Shown: piece after piece, positions 37,175-47,945 of the stretch
Numbering within the stretch: position 1 is the stretch's first letter
Layout: every line of letters starts with the position of its first letter
Origin: Cercis canadensis
Taxonomy: Eukaryota; Streptophyta; Magnoliopsida; Fabales; Fabaceae
Assembly (NCBI GenBank): GCA_003255065.1
Contig: QAOA01001300.1
Coordinates: 153,338-217,337, forward strand
DNA: 64,000 nucleotides
Direction of reading: 5' to 3'
The notes under the pieces: generated by a model
Told to the model about the DNA's origin: nothing
The model's database searches: none
The model's input: the letters and a program-made list of their open reading frames with translations, nothing else
Position numbers and translations under genes: made by a program

Positions 37175-40100
37175 TCATTCTACATCATCATGCTCTTTCT
37201 CACTTGCAGCAGTACCATTGGTACCAGGAACAAGTTCTGCTTCAAAAGACTGCGAAGGCAACCTCTGATATCTGATATTTGGGAGAAGCTTATGCTGCCC
37301 AAATGTCAGAGTTTGACTCAGCTTCTCATAGTTCCATCTCTGTTGAATATAGATTATAAGTGCAAGGATAATTGCAGTCACAGGAATGGCAATATCCACA
37401 AATTTTGAGTAAAAATCCAAACTTGGGTTGATAAATTCAGAATCCTCAGAAATGTAAGGATTTGAAGGAGCTTGTATGTAATCATAAATATGAGGAAGAA
37501 GTCTGACCAGAGTGATTCCAATGAAATATAATTTTCTGAGTGGTTTACAGTCAATCTGCCAGATAAAGTTCCCAATAATTTGAGGAAACAAGAAAAAGTC
37601 TTGGACAAGACCCACATATTCTTTCAATTCCATTGCCCAATCCGATCGTGCATGAGAATTTTCTCCATCAATCAAATATGTCTTTCCTCTAAGAGGCTTC
37701 TGGCTGCTCTCTATGCCATGAATTATAAGAACAATTACATACCCAATCAGATGAATGGTAAAGGTAAAAATAAATACCCATTTATCACCAGGGACACGAT
37801 GTGGTTCAAGTGGGGTACGCTTTAGCAATCTGATGCGAGACTTCCACACCTTCTGGCAAAGACGTAGAGTTAGTAGCAATGATACAATCAATAGCAGTTT
37901 GACAGTGTAGTCAATAAAATGAAGCCACTGACTGTTCTCCATGTCATCAGATGATACATCATAAGATTCAGAAGCCAATTTCTTAAAAAGAGCTTCTGCA
38001 TCTGTGACCAGAGGAATGCTATACCCAAGAGCTTGGACACCTAGCATGACAAGTGATATGTGTGGAAGAGAATCAACATTATGTTTGATATAAAACAGTT
38101 GGCTTGAAATGCAACCAATCGCCAATGAAAGTGTCAAGATGCGGAGAATTCCTTCAACACCTCTGCGTGAGAGGATATTCTCACGTTGCTTCCTGTACAT
38201 AATTGGAAAAGTTCGGAGCTTTATTGTATTAAAACGAAGGGGGTCATCGTCTGTCCTTTGACTTTCTATGGAAATTTTAGCTGAGGGATCAACTAGCCAC
38301 CGGGCTGTAGTGGGAGGATAAGCCACAACCACCTCAATCGAACAGTCCAGTCCAGCTTCAAGCTTATAGCTATCATATAAGACCTTCCATGATGCTCGAA
38401 CATCTCTGCAACCAATTAGATACATCCTTCCAACATGTGGGTCATATATACCCTCCAAAAATAGCACAGAAAAATTATTATAGGCTTTTCCAGTAAGACT
38501 GAGTTGTGCAGATACATTCACAAGAAGCTGCTTTTCTGTAGATTCAGCCTTGGCATGGTAAGGAGTTTCCCGTCCCATTCTTGAAATATTTTTCACATTC
38601 CAATAGCGCCCAAACAAAGGACCAACTGAGAGAATCTCCATCTGAATGTCAACCCTTGGGGCCTGGATATTTGGCATAGGATCAGGAAAACCTGAGACGT
38701 GAAAAGTGAGATCTTCTGAGAGAAGAGTCAGACTATCTTGGTATGCCTCACTATCTTCAAGCTTGGGGAATGTTAACAATGATTTCTTAATGACAGTTCG
38801 AAAACTGAAGGGCTCATTTTTTTCCAGGACAATGCCAGCCAAATTAGTTTTTGAGTAACTGTAATATGGAAGGGAATATTTGAAATAATTCCAAAGCTCT
38901 GTAGGTTGCACCAGTTGCTCAAATGATATAGGAAAGAAGGCACTACTGTCCTTAATTGGCGATAAACTTCCAAAAATAATACTACGTTGCTTTATGGAAA
39001 AAGAGATAGGTATGTACAAACAGATTCGAGAACCACAGCTACTCCCTTTGGCATCAACAAACCCAAGGCAACCAACCATGCAAAGTTGCCCATTAGAAGG
39101 CTTCCAAATCCCTTCAGCGGCAAGAGACACGTTGCCAGGCCCAGATCTCTTTGCTGCAGTATATAGATTCTCTGATGGAGAAACTGCTCTAAAAACGGCA
39201 GATACTCTAGCAGAACCAGCATTACCATGAATATTTTCTTGCTCACAATTAACACTCTGCATATAAATTTGAACATCTTTAAAGCTTCCATCTGTTGACT
39301 TGATTTCCTTATCTGACACAAAGGGACCCAATTTACTGCAAAAATCATCTGTAGCATTACATCTCCAGTTTGGCACAACATTAAAAGGTTTGTCATGAGT
39401 AATTTCCTCAAGTATTTCACAAAACCTTGAACCTTTATAGATACTAATGCCATCATTTGGCATGTTATCCTTATATGGGTATGGATTGCATGCTTTGGAC
39501 ACAAAGTTTTGTAAGCCAAATGTGTACTTTGCTGACTTGCCCAATTGTGATGATATGCGAACCGCATTAAAGTACTTAGGATTTGATTCCCGATTCAAAC
39601 TTCTCAACTCCCCACTGATCAGCCTGCTTGTTAATGTGAATGTAATGGGATAACGAAGAACTAGCAGAATTTGATCATCTTCTGACAGAGGTATCTGGTC
39701 AGAATTATCACGATAAGTCTTCACCCATTCCCATGGATCAGCAGGATTGGCCTCTCGAGTTGGCAGCATTGTATTCCCTAACAAACACAACACCCTTTCC
39801 CCTCCGTTTTTCTTTGATTCAGTGTAAAAACCTTGAAAGGAAATTGAAAGCCAAGACTCACTGGCCCATAACTTAAAATCAGGATTGCCATCATAAACAT
39901 TTTCAGCGAAAGTACCTCCTTGAGTAATGCCCATAACCAAGAAGCCACTGATAGGAACTGACTTCTTCAATTGATGGGCACGATCAATGTCTGTTACCCA
40001 GAAAGATACCAATTTTACTGGAGCCAGATCTTCAGACAAGTTCTCTGAAGACGTTCCAGCTTTAAATGGAACAATTGGAAACTTATTTCCATCCTGCCTC

Positions 40101-40351
40101 CAATCCCCATTTACAAAGGAAAGCTCTTCTCTCATACTACTAACCCCACCATAGTCAGATTTTAACTCAGAGGCAGCAGATAAGACAGAAGCACATTCTC
40201 TCTTAACTTCGTCAATCCGGTCATACTTATATGTTGCATGAGAATTTCTTTCAAAATGGAACTCAGGCTCAGGGAGGTATGAATTTGTGAACCCAATGAC
40301 CAATAAGCAACAAACAGACCAAAGAGCAACAGCAGAAGAGAAAAGCTTCAT
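37175..40351 (-). CDS. DUF2921 multi-pass membrane protein (At1g52780-like), intronless
   Basis: One uninterrupted frame of 1058 codons. Residues 1-25 form a signal peptide (MKLF, then a hydrophobic core ending near TNSY). About 700 lumenal or extracellular residues follow with many N-glycosylation sequons and paired cysteines (e.g. CEILEEI, CNATDDFC, CLLGNT, CMVGCLGF). The C-terminal third has about seven hydrophobic segments, such as ILTLSLAIGCISSQLFY, WVFIFTFTIHLIGYVIVLI and VDIAIPVTAIILALIIYI, and ends in a short acidic tail. I recognise the family as plant DUF2921. As I recall, a related membrane module occurs in endomembrane RING ubiquitin ligases of the FLY1/Tul1 type, but there is no RING domain here. 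Biochemical function is unknown; location is probably the secretory pathway. In Arabidopsis the family member At1g52780 also sits beside 2OG dioxygenases, as here. Confidence 0.88.
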   Translation of the reverse strand: MKLFSSAVALWSVCCLLVIGFTNSYLPEPEFHFERNSHATYKYDRIDEVKRECASVLSAASELKSDYGGVSSMREELSFVNGDWRQDGNKFPIVPFKAGTSSENLSEDLAPVKLVSFWVTDIDRAHQLKKSVPISGFLVMGITQGGTFAENVYDGNPDFKLWASESWLSISFQGFYTESKKNGGERVLCLLGNTMLPTREANPADPWEWVKTYRDNSDQIPLSEDDQILLVLRYPITFTLTSRLISGELRSLNRESNPKYFNAVRISSQLGKSAKYTFGLQNFVSKACNPYPYKDNMPNDGISIYKGSRFCEILEEITHDKPFNVVPNWRCNATDDFCSKLGPFVSDKEIKSTDGSFKDVQIYMQSVNCEQENIHGNAGSARVSAVFRAVSPSENLYTAAKRSGPGNVSLAAEGIWKPSNGQLCMVGCLGFVDAKGSSCGSRICLYIPISFSIKQRSIIFGSLSPIKDSSAFFPISFEQLVQPTELWNYFKYSLPYYSYSKTNLAGIVLEKNEPFSFRTVIKKSLLTFPKLEDSEAYQDSLTLLSEDLTFHVSGFPDPMPNIQAPRVDIQMEILSVGPLFGRYWNVKNISRMGRETPYHAKAESTEKQLLVNVSAQLSLTGKAYNNFSVLFLEGIYDPHVGRMYLIGCRDVRASWKVLYDSYKLEAGLDCSIEVVVAYPPTTARWLVDPSAKISIESQRTDDDPLRFNTIKLRTFPIMYRKQRENILSRRGVEGILRILTLSLAIGCISSQLFYIKHNVDSLPHISLVMLGVQALGYSIPLVTDAEALFKKLASESYDVSSDDMENSQWLHFIDYTVKLLLIVSLLLTLRLCQKVWKSRIRLLKRTPLEPHRVPGDKWVFIFTFTIHLIGYVIVLIIHGIESSQKPLRGKTYLIDGENSHARSDWAMELKEYVGLVQDFFLFPQIIGNFIWQIDCKPLRKLYFIGITLVRLLPHIYDYIQAPSNPYISEDSEFINPSLDFYSKFVDIAIPVTAIILALIIYIQQRWNYEKLSQTLTFGQHKLLPNIRYQRLPSQSFEAELVPGTNGTAASEKEHDDVE

Positions 40352-42290
40352 GGTTTCAACTAATAAAATTCAATCACTGTCTGGAAGAATTGCAGAAAAC
40401 TTGAATGCCCAATTGCCTTTTTTGTCAAATTACTATGAGGAAATTGTATTTCATTTCACTCACTAGCAATGAACACGCAGAGCCACTACACTATTCAACC
40501 ACAGATCACAAAGAAGATGAAAGTGGAAGAAACAAATCAACGGAGGATTAAGCTCAAGGTTTTAGCAAGAGACCGTGGCAAAAAGCTCATAAAGATCAGA
40601 AGGGGGACGAACCTTAATCAGATTGCAATCAAAGTCCCATTTTTCCTGCAAATGATATTTGTCAAGACCAACCCAGTTTCTGGAATTTCGACAGAGTAAT
40701 ATTACAGAGAAAGCAAGGTAGTAGAAGTGGACAATGATTTGGATCTCGGACGGGGACAAGAAGCAAGAGTAGTCTTGAAGTCAAATTGAAAAAAGCAGCT
40801 CTAGACTCTAGTGGTATTTCTAACTTAAAAATCAGATTACCAAAAAATATTCAAGATTATCTATTTTTTCCCCCGCCCCGGAACACCTACTGGCGCGTGT
40901 TGAACAGTCCCTTGACATATATAATTAAAGGAAGAAAAATCCTCAAAAACGGAATAATAAATAAACAAATTACATGCCACTCTTCAGCACTAAAAAAAAA
41001 ATGCTAATTTAATTGGTTAAATAAATGAACCAAGGAGTTTAAGTATAATTTTCTAACAAGTTCCATAATATAATTCCAATCCAATACAAATGACTCGTTT
41101 AAAGGTGAAAAATTATAAATGGCTTGGTTAAATCATTATTCTTTTTCTCTTTATGAGAGTTTGATGGTGTGATCCACACGGCCCGTGTCGCGCGTTGATG
41201 ATGCATCAAGTTGGTACCTAACCTGACTTCTTTTAAGAGGACGATTGAGTCATTTCAATCTATCTGTTAGTGTTAATAGTTATGATGGCATTTAGGGTGT
41301 TTAAGAGAGGAACAGGGGCAATATGCCTAGAGAAGATGACGATGACAGAAGACCAGCAATACTATTCATGCATTTATGGTGCATTGTAAATATCCTAGTT
41401 TGCAGGCCATTTTGGCCCACGGGCCCAGTTTGTTTACCTCTCCCACGAAATAGGACTGGGTCAAGAGTTTATTTATTTATTATGGGGAAAAAGAATGACA
41501 GCTAGTTATTTCCTTGTAAACATAATTACGGAGGTTCAAGAAAGTTATGTATGTTATCATTCATAACAAATAATTATGTTCTTAGTTTTTGATAAAAAAA
41601 AAATATATATATTTAAGAAAGGAGTTTGGTTGTTGAAAAAGAAAAGACTATAAAACAATGTACCCTGTAGATGACAATTCTTCATAACGCAAACTAATAC
41701 ATGTACAGTANAATAGTTATGATGGCATTTAGGGTGTTTAAGAGAGGAACAGGGGCAATTTGCCTAGAGAAGATGACGATGACAGAAGACCAGGAATACT
41801 ATTCATGCATTTATGGTGCATTGTAAATATCCTAGTTTGCAAGCCATTTTGGCCCACGGGTCCAGTTTGTTTACCCCTCCCACGAAATAGGACTGGGTCA
41901 AGAGTTTATTTATTATGGGGAAAAAGAATGACAGCTAGTTATTTCCTTGTAAACATAATTGCGGAGGTTCAAGAAAGATCTCTATGTTATCATTCATAAC
42001 AAATAATTATGTTCTTAGTTTTTGATAAAAAAAAAATATTTAAGAAAGGAGTTTGGTTGTTGAAAAAGAAAAGACTATAAAACAATGTACCCTGTAGATG
42101 ACAATTCTTCATAACGCAAACTAATACATGTACAGTATTTGGTATATTACATGGAAACAAATACAAGTAGCCTCCAATCGAAGAAGGGTAGAAAAGAAAG
42201 GCCAACGAGCGACTTTTGAGAATGCGAAGCTCCCAAATGATCACAGATGGTGATGATTTGAAGTTGGGTAACACTAATTGCTTAAAATGT
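40352..42290. other. Intergenic region between DUF2921 and molybdate transporter genes
   Basis: Contains the 5' leader and promoter of the minus-strand DUF2921 gene on the left, and a doubled 0.43-kb segment with an N at the junction (41275-42137). The right end holds the 3' flank of the molybdate transporter gene. No gene is supported. Confidence 0.5.
41275..42137. repeat. Direct repeat of about 430 bp abutting a single N
   Basis: Unit 1 is 41275-41710 and unit 2 is 41712-42137, with the N at 41711. Both start AATAGTTATGATGGC and both end CTAATACATGTACAGTA exactly at their boundaries. They differ at a few percent of positions, with small indels (e.g. TTATTTATTTATTATG versus TTATTTATTATG). 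Full overlap ending exactly at an N is what unmerged contig ends or two haplotypes would give, so a true tandem repeat is doubtful. The small open frames within (41323-41505, 41760-41999) are not genes. Confidence 0.8.
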
Positions 42291-43733
42291 TTAGGCCATT
42301 AAGCTAGTTTCTTCATCCTTCTTTGACGTGGAAAAGCGAGAACCACCACAATCAATTTCCCTCAATTTCAATAGCAAAAAGAGTAGAATGCCAACACCAA
42401 ATCCCAGGGCAGCACTCGACCCTGTCATGGAAACAGCAGCACAAACCAACATCACAAAAGACTCTTCTTTTGTGTTCATGTCCCTAGAGGCCATAGCCAA
42501 TTCAATCCCAGCAAACAACAAAAGCACCCCAAGAATCCCAATTGGGAACTCACCCAAAATTCTTCCAAAAGAGTTGCCAAACACCAATGCAAGAACCAAC
42601 TTTGCAATTCCCAGAAACACCACAGAAGCACCACTTCTACCCCCAAATCGATACTGCCCAGCTAACCCACCCGCACCATGGCACACAGGCATAGCCCCAA
42701 ACCAGCACCCCACGAAGTTCATAATCCCCACACTCACTGAAACTTTCATAGCTGAAACTTCCCTTTCTGGAAATAAATCCCCAGACAGCTTACAAACTGC
42801 AATCACAGAATTCAAAATTGACAGAGGAATCTGCGGAATCGCTGCTTGAACAAACCCAATTTTCCAATCCTCCCACGTGATTGGCACCAAAGAAATCTTC
42901 GATGGGCCAAATTTAAGATCTTTAATTATTGAAGGGTCCCGAAGAAAACAGAGCAGTAACCCAAATAAGAACACTATAAGAGCAGCAGGAATCGATGATA
43001 AAACCCGCAATCGCCGGTGAACTCGGTGGCGCTGGTTGTGCTGATCATCTTGTTCTCCTTCTCCGGCGACACTTTCATGGTGATCATCCAAGGGCCTGTG
43101 GTCGACGCCGGCACCAGTGCTTAAAATTAAGAACAATAAGGCGGTTAGAGCCACAATTAACCCATCAAGGCCAAGCCAGGAGCGAGGAGGACCCGATTTG
43201 GAGGTGGATATGTCTTGGTTATAGCGGATGTATTTGATGGCAGAGAAGGCGAAGGAAAGTCCCTGAGAGAGCTGGATTCCGCGGACTACAGGAAGGGGGA
43301 GGTAGCGGTAGAGGAAAGACATGAGGCCGGTGCATCCGAGGAGGAGGAGGACGGCGGCGACGGAGAGTCCAGCGGCGGCGATTTGGGGAATAGTGAGTGG
43401 AGGTAATTCAGAGATAGCGACAGCGGCGATGGACTTCATGGGTTGAACTGGCATGGGAAGCCCGAAGAGCAAGCCAGTGACGATGTTGTAGAGAGAGGTG
43501 AAAATGAGAGTGGTGGTGAGGTCGAGGTGGGAAACCAAAGAGAGAGCGAGTACGATGGGGATGAAGGTGCCAAGGTCGCCGACGGCGCCGGAGAGCTCAG
43601 AGGAGAGAGTGGTTTTGAGTTTGAGGGTGGCGGGGAGACGAGGGTGGCGCCACCCGTTGCGGAGGAGAGGAGTGGTGGTGCTGGTGCTTGACATTTTGGT
43701 TTCGGATTGGTCATTGGAGGCAGAATGCGGCAT
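42291..43733 (-). CDS. MOT1: MOT1-type molybdate transporter, intronless
   Basis: A single exon of 480 codons. It carries both MOT1 hallmark stretches: PMPVQPMKSIAAVAIS in the N-terminal half and GAMPVCHGAGGLAGQYRFGG in the C-terminal half, separated by hydrophobic helices. That identifies the MFS-like molybdate transporter family (formerly SULTR5), which moves molybdate for molybdenum-cofactor enzymes. MOT1 paralogues sit in the plasma membrane, mitochondria or tonoplast; the member and location here cannot be settled. A second in-frame Met at residue 14 (MSSTSTTTPLL) is an alternative start, and Arabidopsis proteins of about 460 residues fit either. A His/Asp-rich loop (HRPLDDHHE...DDQHNQRHRVHRR, near residues 215-250) between membrane segments is long and metal-ligand-rich. 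The order beside NTT and dioxygenases recalls At1g80310 (MOT1;2). Confidence 0.9.
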   Translation of the reverse strand: MPHSASNDQSETKMSSTSTTTPLLRNGWRHPRLPATLKLKTTLSSELSGAVGDLGTFIPIVLALSLVSHLDLTTTLIFTSLYNIVTGLLFGLPMPVQPMKSIAAVAISELPPLTIPQIAAAGLSVAAVLLLLGCTGLMSFLYRYLPLPVVRGIQLSQGLSFAFSAIKYIRYNQDISTSKSGPPRSWLGLDGLIVALTALLFLILSTGAGVDHRPLDDHHESVAGEGEQDDQHNQRHRVHRRLRVLSSIPAALIVFLFGLLLCFLRDPSIIKDLKFGPSKISLVPITWEDWKIGFVQAAIPQIPLSILNSVIAVCKLSGDLFPEREVSAMKVSVSVGIMNFVGCWFGAMPVCHGAGGLAGQYRFGGRSGASVVFLGIAKLVLALVFGNSFGRILGEFPIGILGVLLLFAGIELAMASRDMNTKEESFVMLVCAAVSMTGSSAALGFGVGILLFLLLKLREIDCGGSRFSTSKKDEETSLMA

Positions 43734-45140
43734 AGTGTGGCGGATAAAAGAAGGGAACGTTATTGTTTTCTGTTTTCTTGGAATATGTTACGTGGCAATT
43801 TTAATCTAAATATAATTGAAAAAATAAATTGTGAGGAATGTATTAGTATGTAATGGTAAAGCAGTACACGTTTCAATTATAATAGTTCTAGGTATGATGG
43901 CGATTTTGCTAGCATAGTAGCACTGTATGATTCAGTGCATGAATTTTGTTTGGATACATGTAGGCAATAGTGGTAGAATTAGTAGATGTGGATAAGGATG
44001 AATGAGAAAGCAAGAATTGGTGAAAAATGACTAGGCAAAAGCTTAGTGAGTATGCAAGGAATAAATAACTATTTTTGGTTGTGAGCCATTCACTTCATAT
44101 TCATATGCATGCGTTGAAGATTAGGTAGATAAGATAAAAAAAAAAGCCTCACTTTNAAAAAAAAAAAAAAAAAAGCCTCACTTTTGCTCTCCTCACATTC
44201 TAAGAAACAATAATTTATCACAATTACGTTTATGGTATAAAATTTAATACACATAATGTATACTTTCACTGGCTTCTATTTTTGTTTTCTAATGCATTAA
44301 ACCAAGCTTATTAGCTTAATACAACTCCCATTCGGATCCATTTGGTCCTGGGTCATGGGCTAAGCACCCACTTTTAGTGACAGCCCACAACAAAACAGGC
44401 CAAGTCAGGCTGTGTTTTTTTAATAGCAGGCCCACATTGTGGCAAATTCAAATGAGATAGATACAAATACAATTGCATACACAATATGCCATACCCTTGA
44501 TTACCAACAAAAAAAAAACAAAACATACCCCACTAATGATAAGCAGAAAGAGTAAAGGTACCGCGTAATCTAAACAATATCTAATTTGTAGACCCATGAA
44601 GATTGGACTTTTGGGAGTGTACTTAAAGCTAAAAGGGACTTTTTCATAGCAAGTGACCCAGATTTTGGCTGAAACTAGATTTGATTTATAAGGAATCATT
44701 TCCTACTTTATGATTTCAAATTTGACATGCTCTAATCCCACCAAAATTAGTACCAACCTTGACCCTCACACTTTATTTTTGTATTTCACTATAATCACAT
44801 GATCACCTTTATTTATTTGGGTGAAACATTTCATTTTTCAAGGGTATTTTGGTCATCAAAAATAGATAAGGTTTTATTCTATGAATAACGAGTCTACGAC
44901 TTTTGCGTTTAATGCCAATATTTATAGTTGTGGGTCACCCTGCCATCCCATCTAGCCGTTGCCCCACTCCTACACCGTTTTCCAGCATGGACACCAAATT
45001 TTCAAATTTTTTTTTTGAAAGGCTTGAAACCAATTCGACCGTTGGCTCTCCCTTCATCGACAAAACAGATCCTGTTCTGTTTCACCCCCTGCATCATCTT
45101 CCACAACTTGCTCAGCAGTAAGAGAAGTACAATCAACGAA
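43734..45140. other. Divergent intergenic region with a single-N junction
   Basis: Shared 5' region of the minus-strand molybdate transporter and the plus-strand HNH-like gene. The N at 44156 lies between 44136-44155 and 44157-44184, which both read poly-A then AAGCCTCACTTT, a third instance of a duplicated segment ending at an N. The last 250 bp are probably the HNH-like gene's leader. Nothing else is evident. Confidence 0.6.
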
Positions 45141-47945
45141 ATGGCAGAGGACTATGAGTTCATGCAGGACGAAATGGTGGTCAATGAGAATCTTGGGTAC
45201 CCAAAAGCCTATGCCAAGCTCTGCCGTGATCGGTGTTTCAGTCCCTTCAGCCATGGTCCTCCCTTCACTTTTATGCCTTATGCTCTGCAGCAAGATGAGG
45301 TACGAAAATGGCTAATTCTTCACCTCTTCGTTTGGTTTCTTAGAAAAGAAGGGAACTTTATGTGAAAACAAGTTCTGGGTTATATTTATGAATTGACTTT
45401 GTTTACTGGCTAGACTCATTTTGTGATTTTTGTCGTGTTCTTTGAGGTAATACTTAGGCTGCGAGAGCGAGGGATTTAGATCAGATGTTTCCGATAATCG
45501 ATCCGAAAGCTAAGCCAACTACTAAGCCCAAAATCTTTCTCAGTCTCTTGTGGAAGCAGCTAAGCCACCTCGGGTAGGCACCTCAATTTCTCTTCAAGGC
45601 TGAGAATGAACAAATTTTAGAAATTCAGTTAGGTGAATTCTGATGTTTATCACTTTGTTAAAATTCAGGAATGCTGGCTTTGATCCTGAAGTAATTCGAG
45701 TAGATGCTTATGGCAATGTGCTGTATTATCATGCGGATTCAGCATCTCCTCTTGCTTGGAACATTGATCACTGGTTTCCTTGTTCAAGTAATCTCTCTCT
45801 CTAGCCCCAACCCCTCTGAGAATGTGTATCACACAGGTGGGTCACGGTGTAATTTTGCTCATTTGGATTGAATATGCAGGAGGAGGATTGACTGTTTCAA
45901 GCAATCTAAGGATATTACAATGGCAAGCCTGCAAGAGAAAAAAGAATAAGCTGGAATTCTTAATCCCATGGTGGGATTTGCAACTGGGTATCTCTGTAAA
46001 CCAGTTCCTGTCCCTTTTTGCTTCTTCAAATTCAGACTTCAGGTTAGTATGCCACTTTTTATTCTCCATCTTTGTCTTTTATCTCTTAAATTGATAAAGG
46101 GTCAAATGGGGTAGGCGATAATATTTGTAGTTGCAAACAACAGGCACAGGGCCTTTTCATTTTTGTTCTCTGAAGGAGAAAATGAAGAATTGAATGCTGC
46201 ACAAATAGTGGATTCTCATTCTTTTCCACAACATTTCATTGGATTGAAAGAACAAGTTGGACTTGCTCCAGCTGCAATCGTAGAATCTCGAAGGGAATCT
46301 TACGATACAGGATCAGCTTTGAGACAACTGGATTACAATAGGAAGCCAAGGCCAATGTCTCCTGCAATTGGTTAGTGCATAATTATCAATTGAAGCTTTC
46401 AATCTAATCATCTTAATTTGAATTTATAGAGAGATTTTATATCTAACTAAAGCTTTGATGTTTTGCAGTGGCTGCAAGAAAAAGCAAGGGTAGTCTCCTG
46501 AAAGAAAATGAAGATCCAGACTTTGTTAAAAATCCATACCAAGCCATTGTCATGGCCAGAGATTCCCTGAAACAAAGAGAAGAAGCAACAAGAATGCAGG
46601 CAGAAACGCAGAAGCTCGATGATGAAGTGAATGAAATCAAGCTAAAAAATGAAGAGGAAAAGCTCATTATCCAAGACCTGGAATTGACTCTCATAAAACG
46701 TAGGAGAAAGGCAGAAAAGTGCCGGCGGTTAGCAGAGGCTCAATCTTCTTACAGGATCATGTTAGAGAAGATGATTAGAGACTCAATGCACCAGTAAGAT
46801 GAATGACCAAAACTGAAATAATCACTTTACTCAGTTTTTCTTTGAGTTTTTAACAGTGAAATTATGAAATTGTTTTCTGTAGGAGTGTGATTTATAAGGA
46901 GCAGGTAAGATTGAACCAAGCTGCAACTAATGCACTCATGGCTAGACTTGAGGCACAGAGGGCAATTTGTGATTCCGCGGAGAAAGAACTTCACAAGAAG
47001 TATAAAAAAAGAGATGAAATAGAGAAACAGATAAGACCTGAATGGGAGCATGGAAGGAAGAGATCAAGAATAGATTATTCCATTTTCGAAGAGAACGACG
47101 GTAAACCTTTGCACAAGGAGCTCAGAGTGTTTTTGGAGGAGGAACAAAGGGCATCTGAAGCTGGATTATCTGCAAATGAAGAACAAAAGCAAGAAGAAAA
47201 AGAAGAGGAACTGCAAATACAAGTTGATAACATTACACAAGAGAAACTTGAGGAGCATAACAGATCAATCATTGCCTTGGAGGATGAAAATTCAATTGAG
47301 CACAAACTCCAGAAGCTGGAAATCAGTGAAGGTAAGAATAAATGTGGCATTTCATTCCCAGTTCACCAAGAACCAGAAATAGAGGAAGATGAAGAAATCA
47401 GGAAGCAACGTGGCAAAGGGAATGTGGAGAAGTGGCTTCAAATGCTTCTAGAGAATAGTCAAGGAGACACGGAACAACCACAAGAAACAATCGAAAATGT
47501 AACTAGTGGGACTGAAGAAATAATCAAACAATTGAATCAGACGTTCGCACAAAAGGAGCTGAAGATCTCTCAAAATCCAGATTCTGAAGATATAGAGAAG
47601 CAGCTGCAACATTTTGAAGACAATAATCGTCGCACAGAAAAACAAGATAAGATAGAAAATGAAACTAGTAATAGTTTTATGCAGACAGGAAATAAAAGTT
47701 TCACCGAAGAAGCTAGGGAAAGAAGGGAACAACATAGAAAGGAAAGAAGGCTTGAAAGGTCAGAGAGTGCGAGGGCTTTGAGGCGAATCCCATCTTCTCC
47801 ATCTTTGCTTCTGAGAAAAGGTGTGGACTGCATTCGAAAGAAGCCCCTAGTAAGTGGTGATGATGATGGTAATGAGGATCATGCTGCAGCAAACAGCTTC
47901 ATAAAGTCATCCATCAAGACAATAAAGAGAGCAGTGAAAATATGA
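45141..47945 (+). CDS. HNH-nuclease-like motif protein with long charged coiled coil
   Basis: Seven exons: 45141-45299, 45458-45573, 45669-45787, 45880-46042, 46144-46370, 46469-46793 and 46883-47945, in phase to 723 aa. The start MAEDYEFM follows a leader; an in-frame upstream Met at 44928 is less likely. Residues about 104-155, across the junction of exons 3 and 4, read like an HNH (McrA-type) motif: D125-H126, P129, S131, G133-G134, then S139-N140-L141 and a basic run K150-K155. The position that is usually the last Asn of the motif (CNxxK) is C149 here. From about residue 260 the protein is Glu/Lys/Arg-rich heptad-like sequence, predicted coiled coil, with basic nuclear-localisation-like clusters (KRRRKAEKCRR, RKRSR) and an Arg-rich C-terminus. 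It looks like a plant-specific nuclear protein; I do not recognise a named function. HNH assignment is inference from one motif. Confidence 0.8.

Noticed and set aside
41323..41999. Pair of similar small frames (60 and 79 codons)
   Set aside because: They lie in the two halves of the N-joined duplicate and differ by frameshift; probably an assembly artefact in non-coding DNA.
43436..43714. Long alternative frames on both strands within the molybdate transporter gene
   Set aside because: They overlap the clear MOT1 frame in GC-rich DNA and give Pro/Ser- or Glu/Gly-rich low-complexity products.
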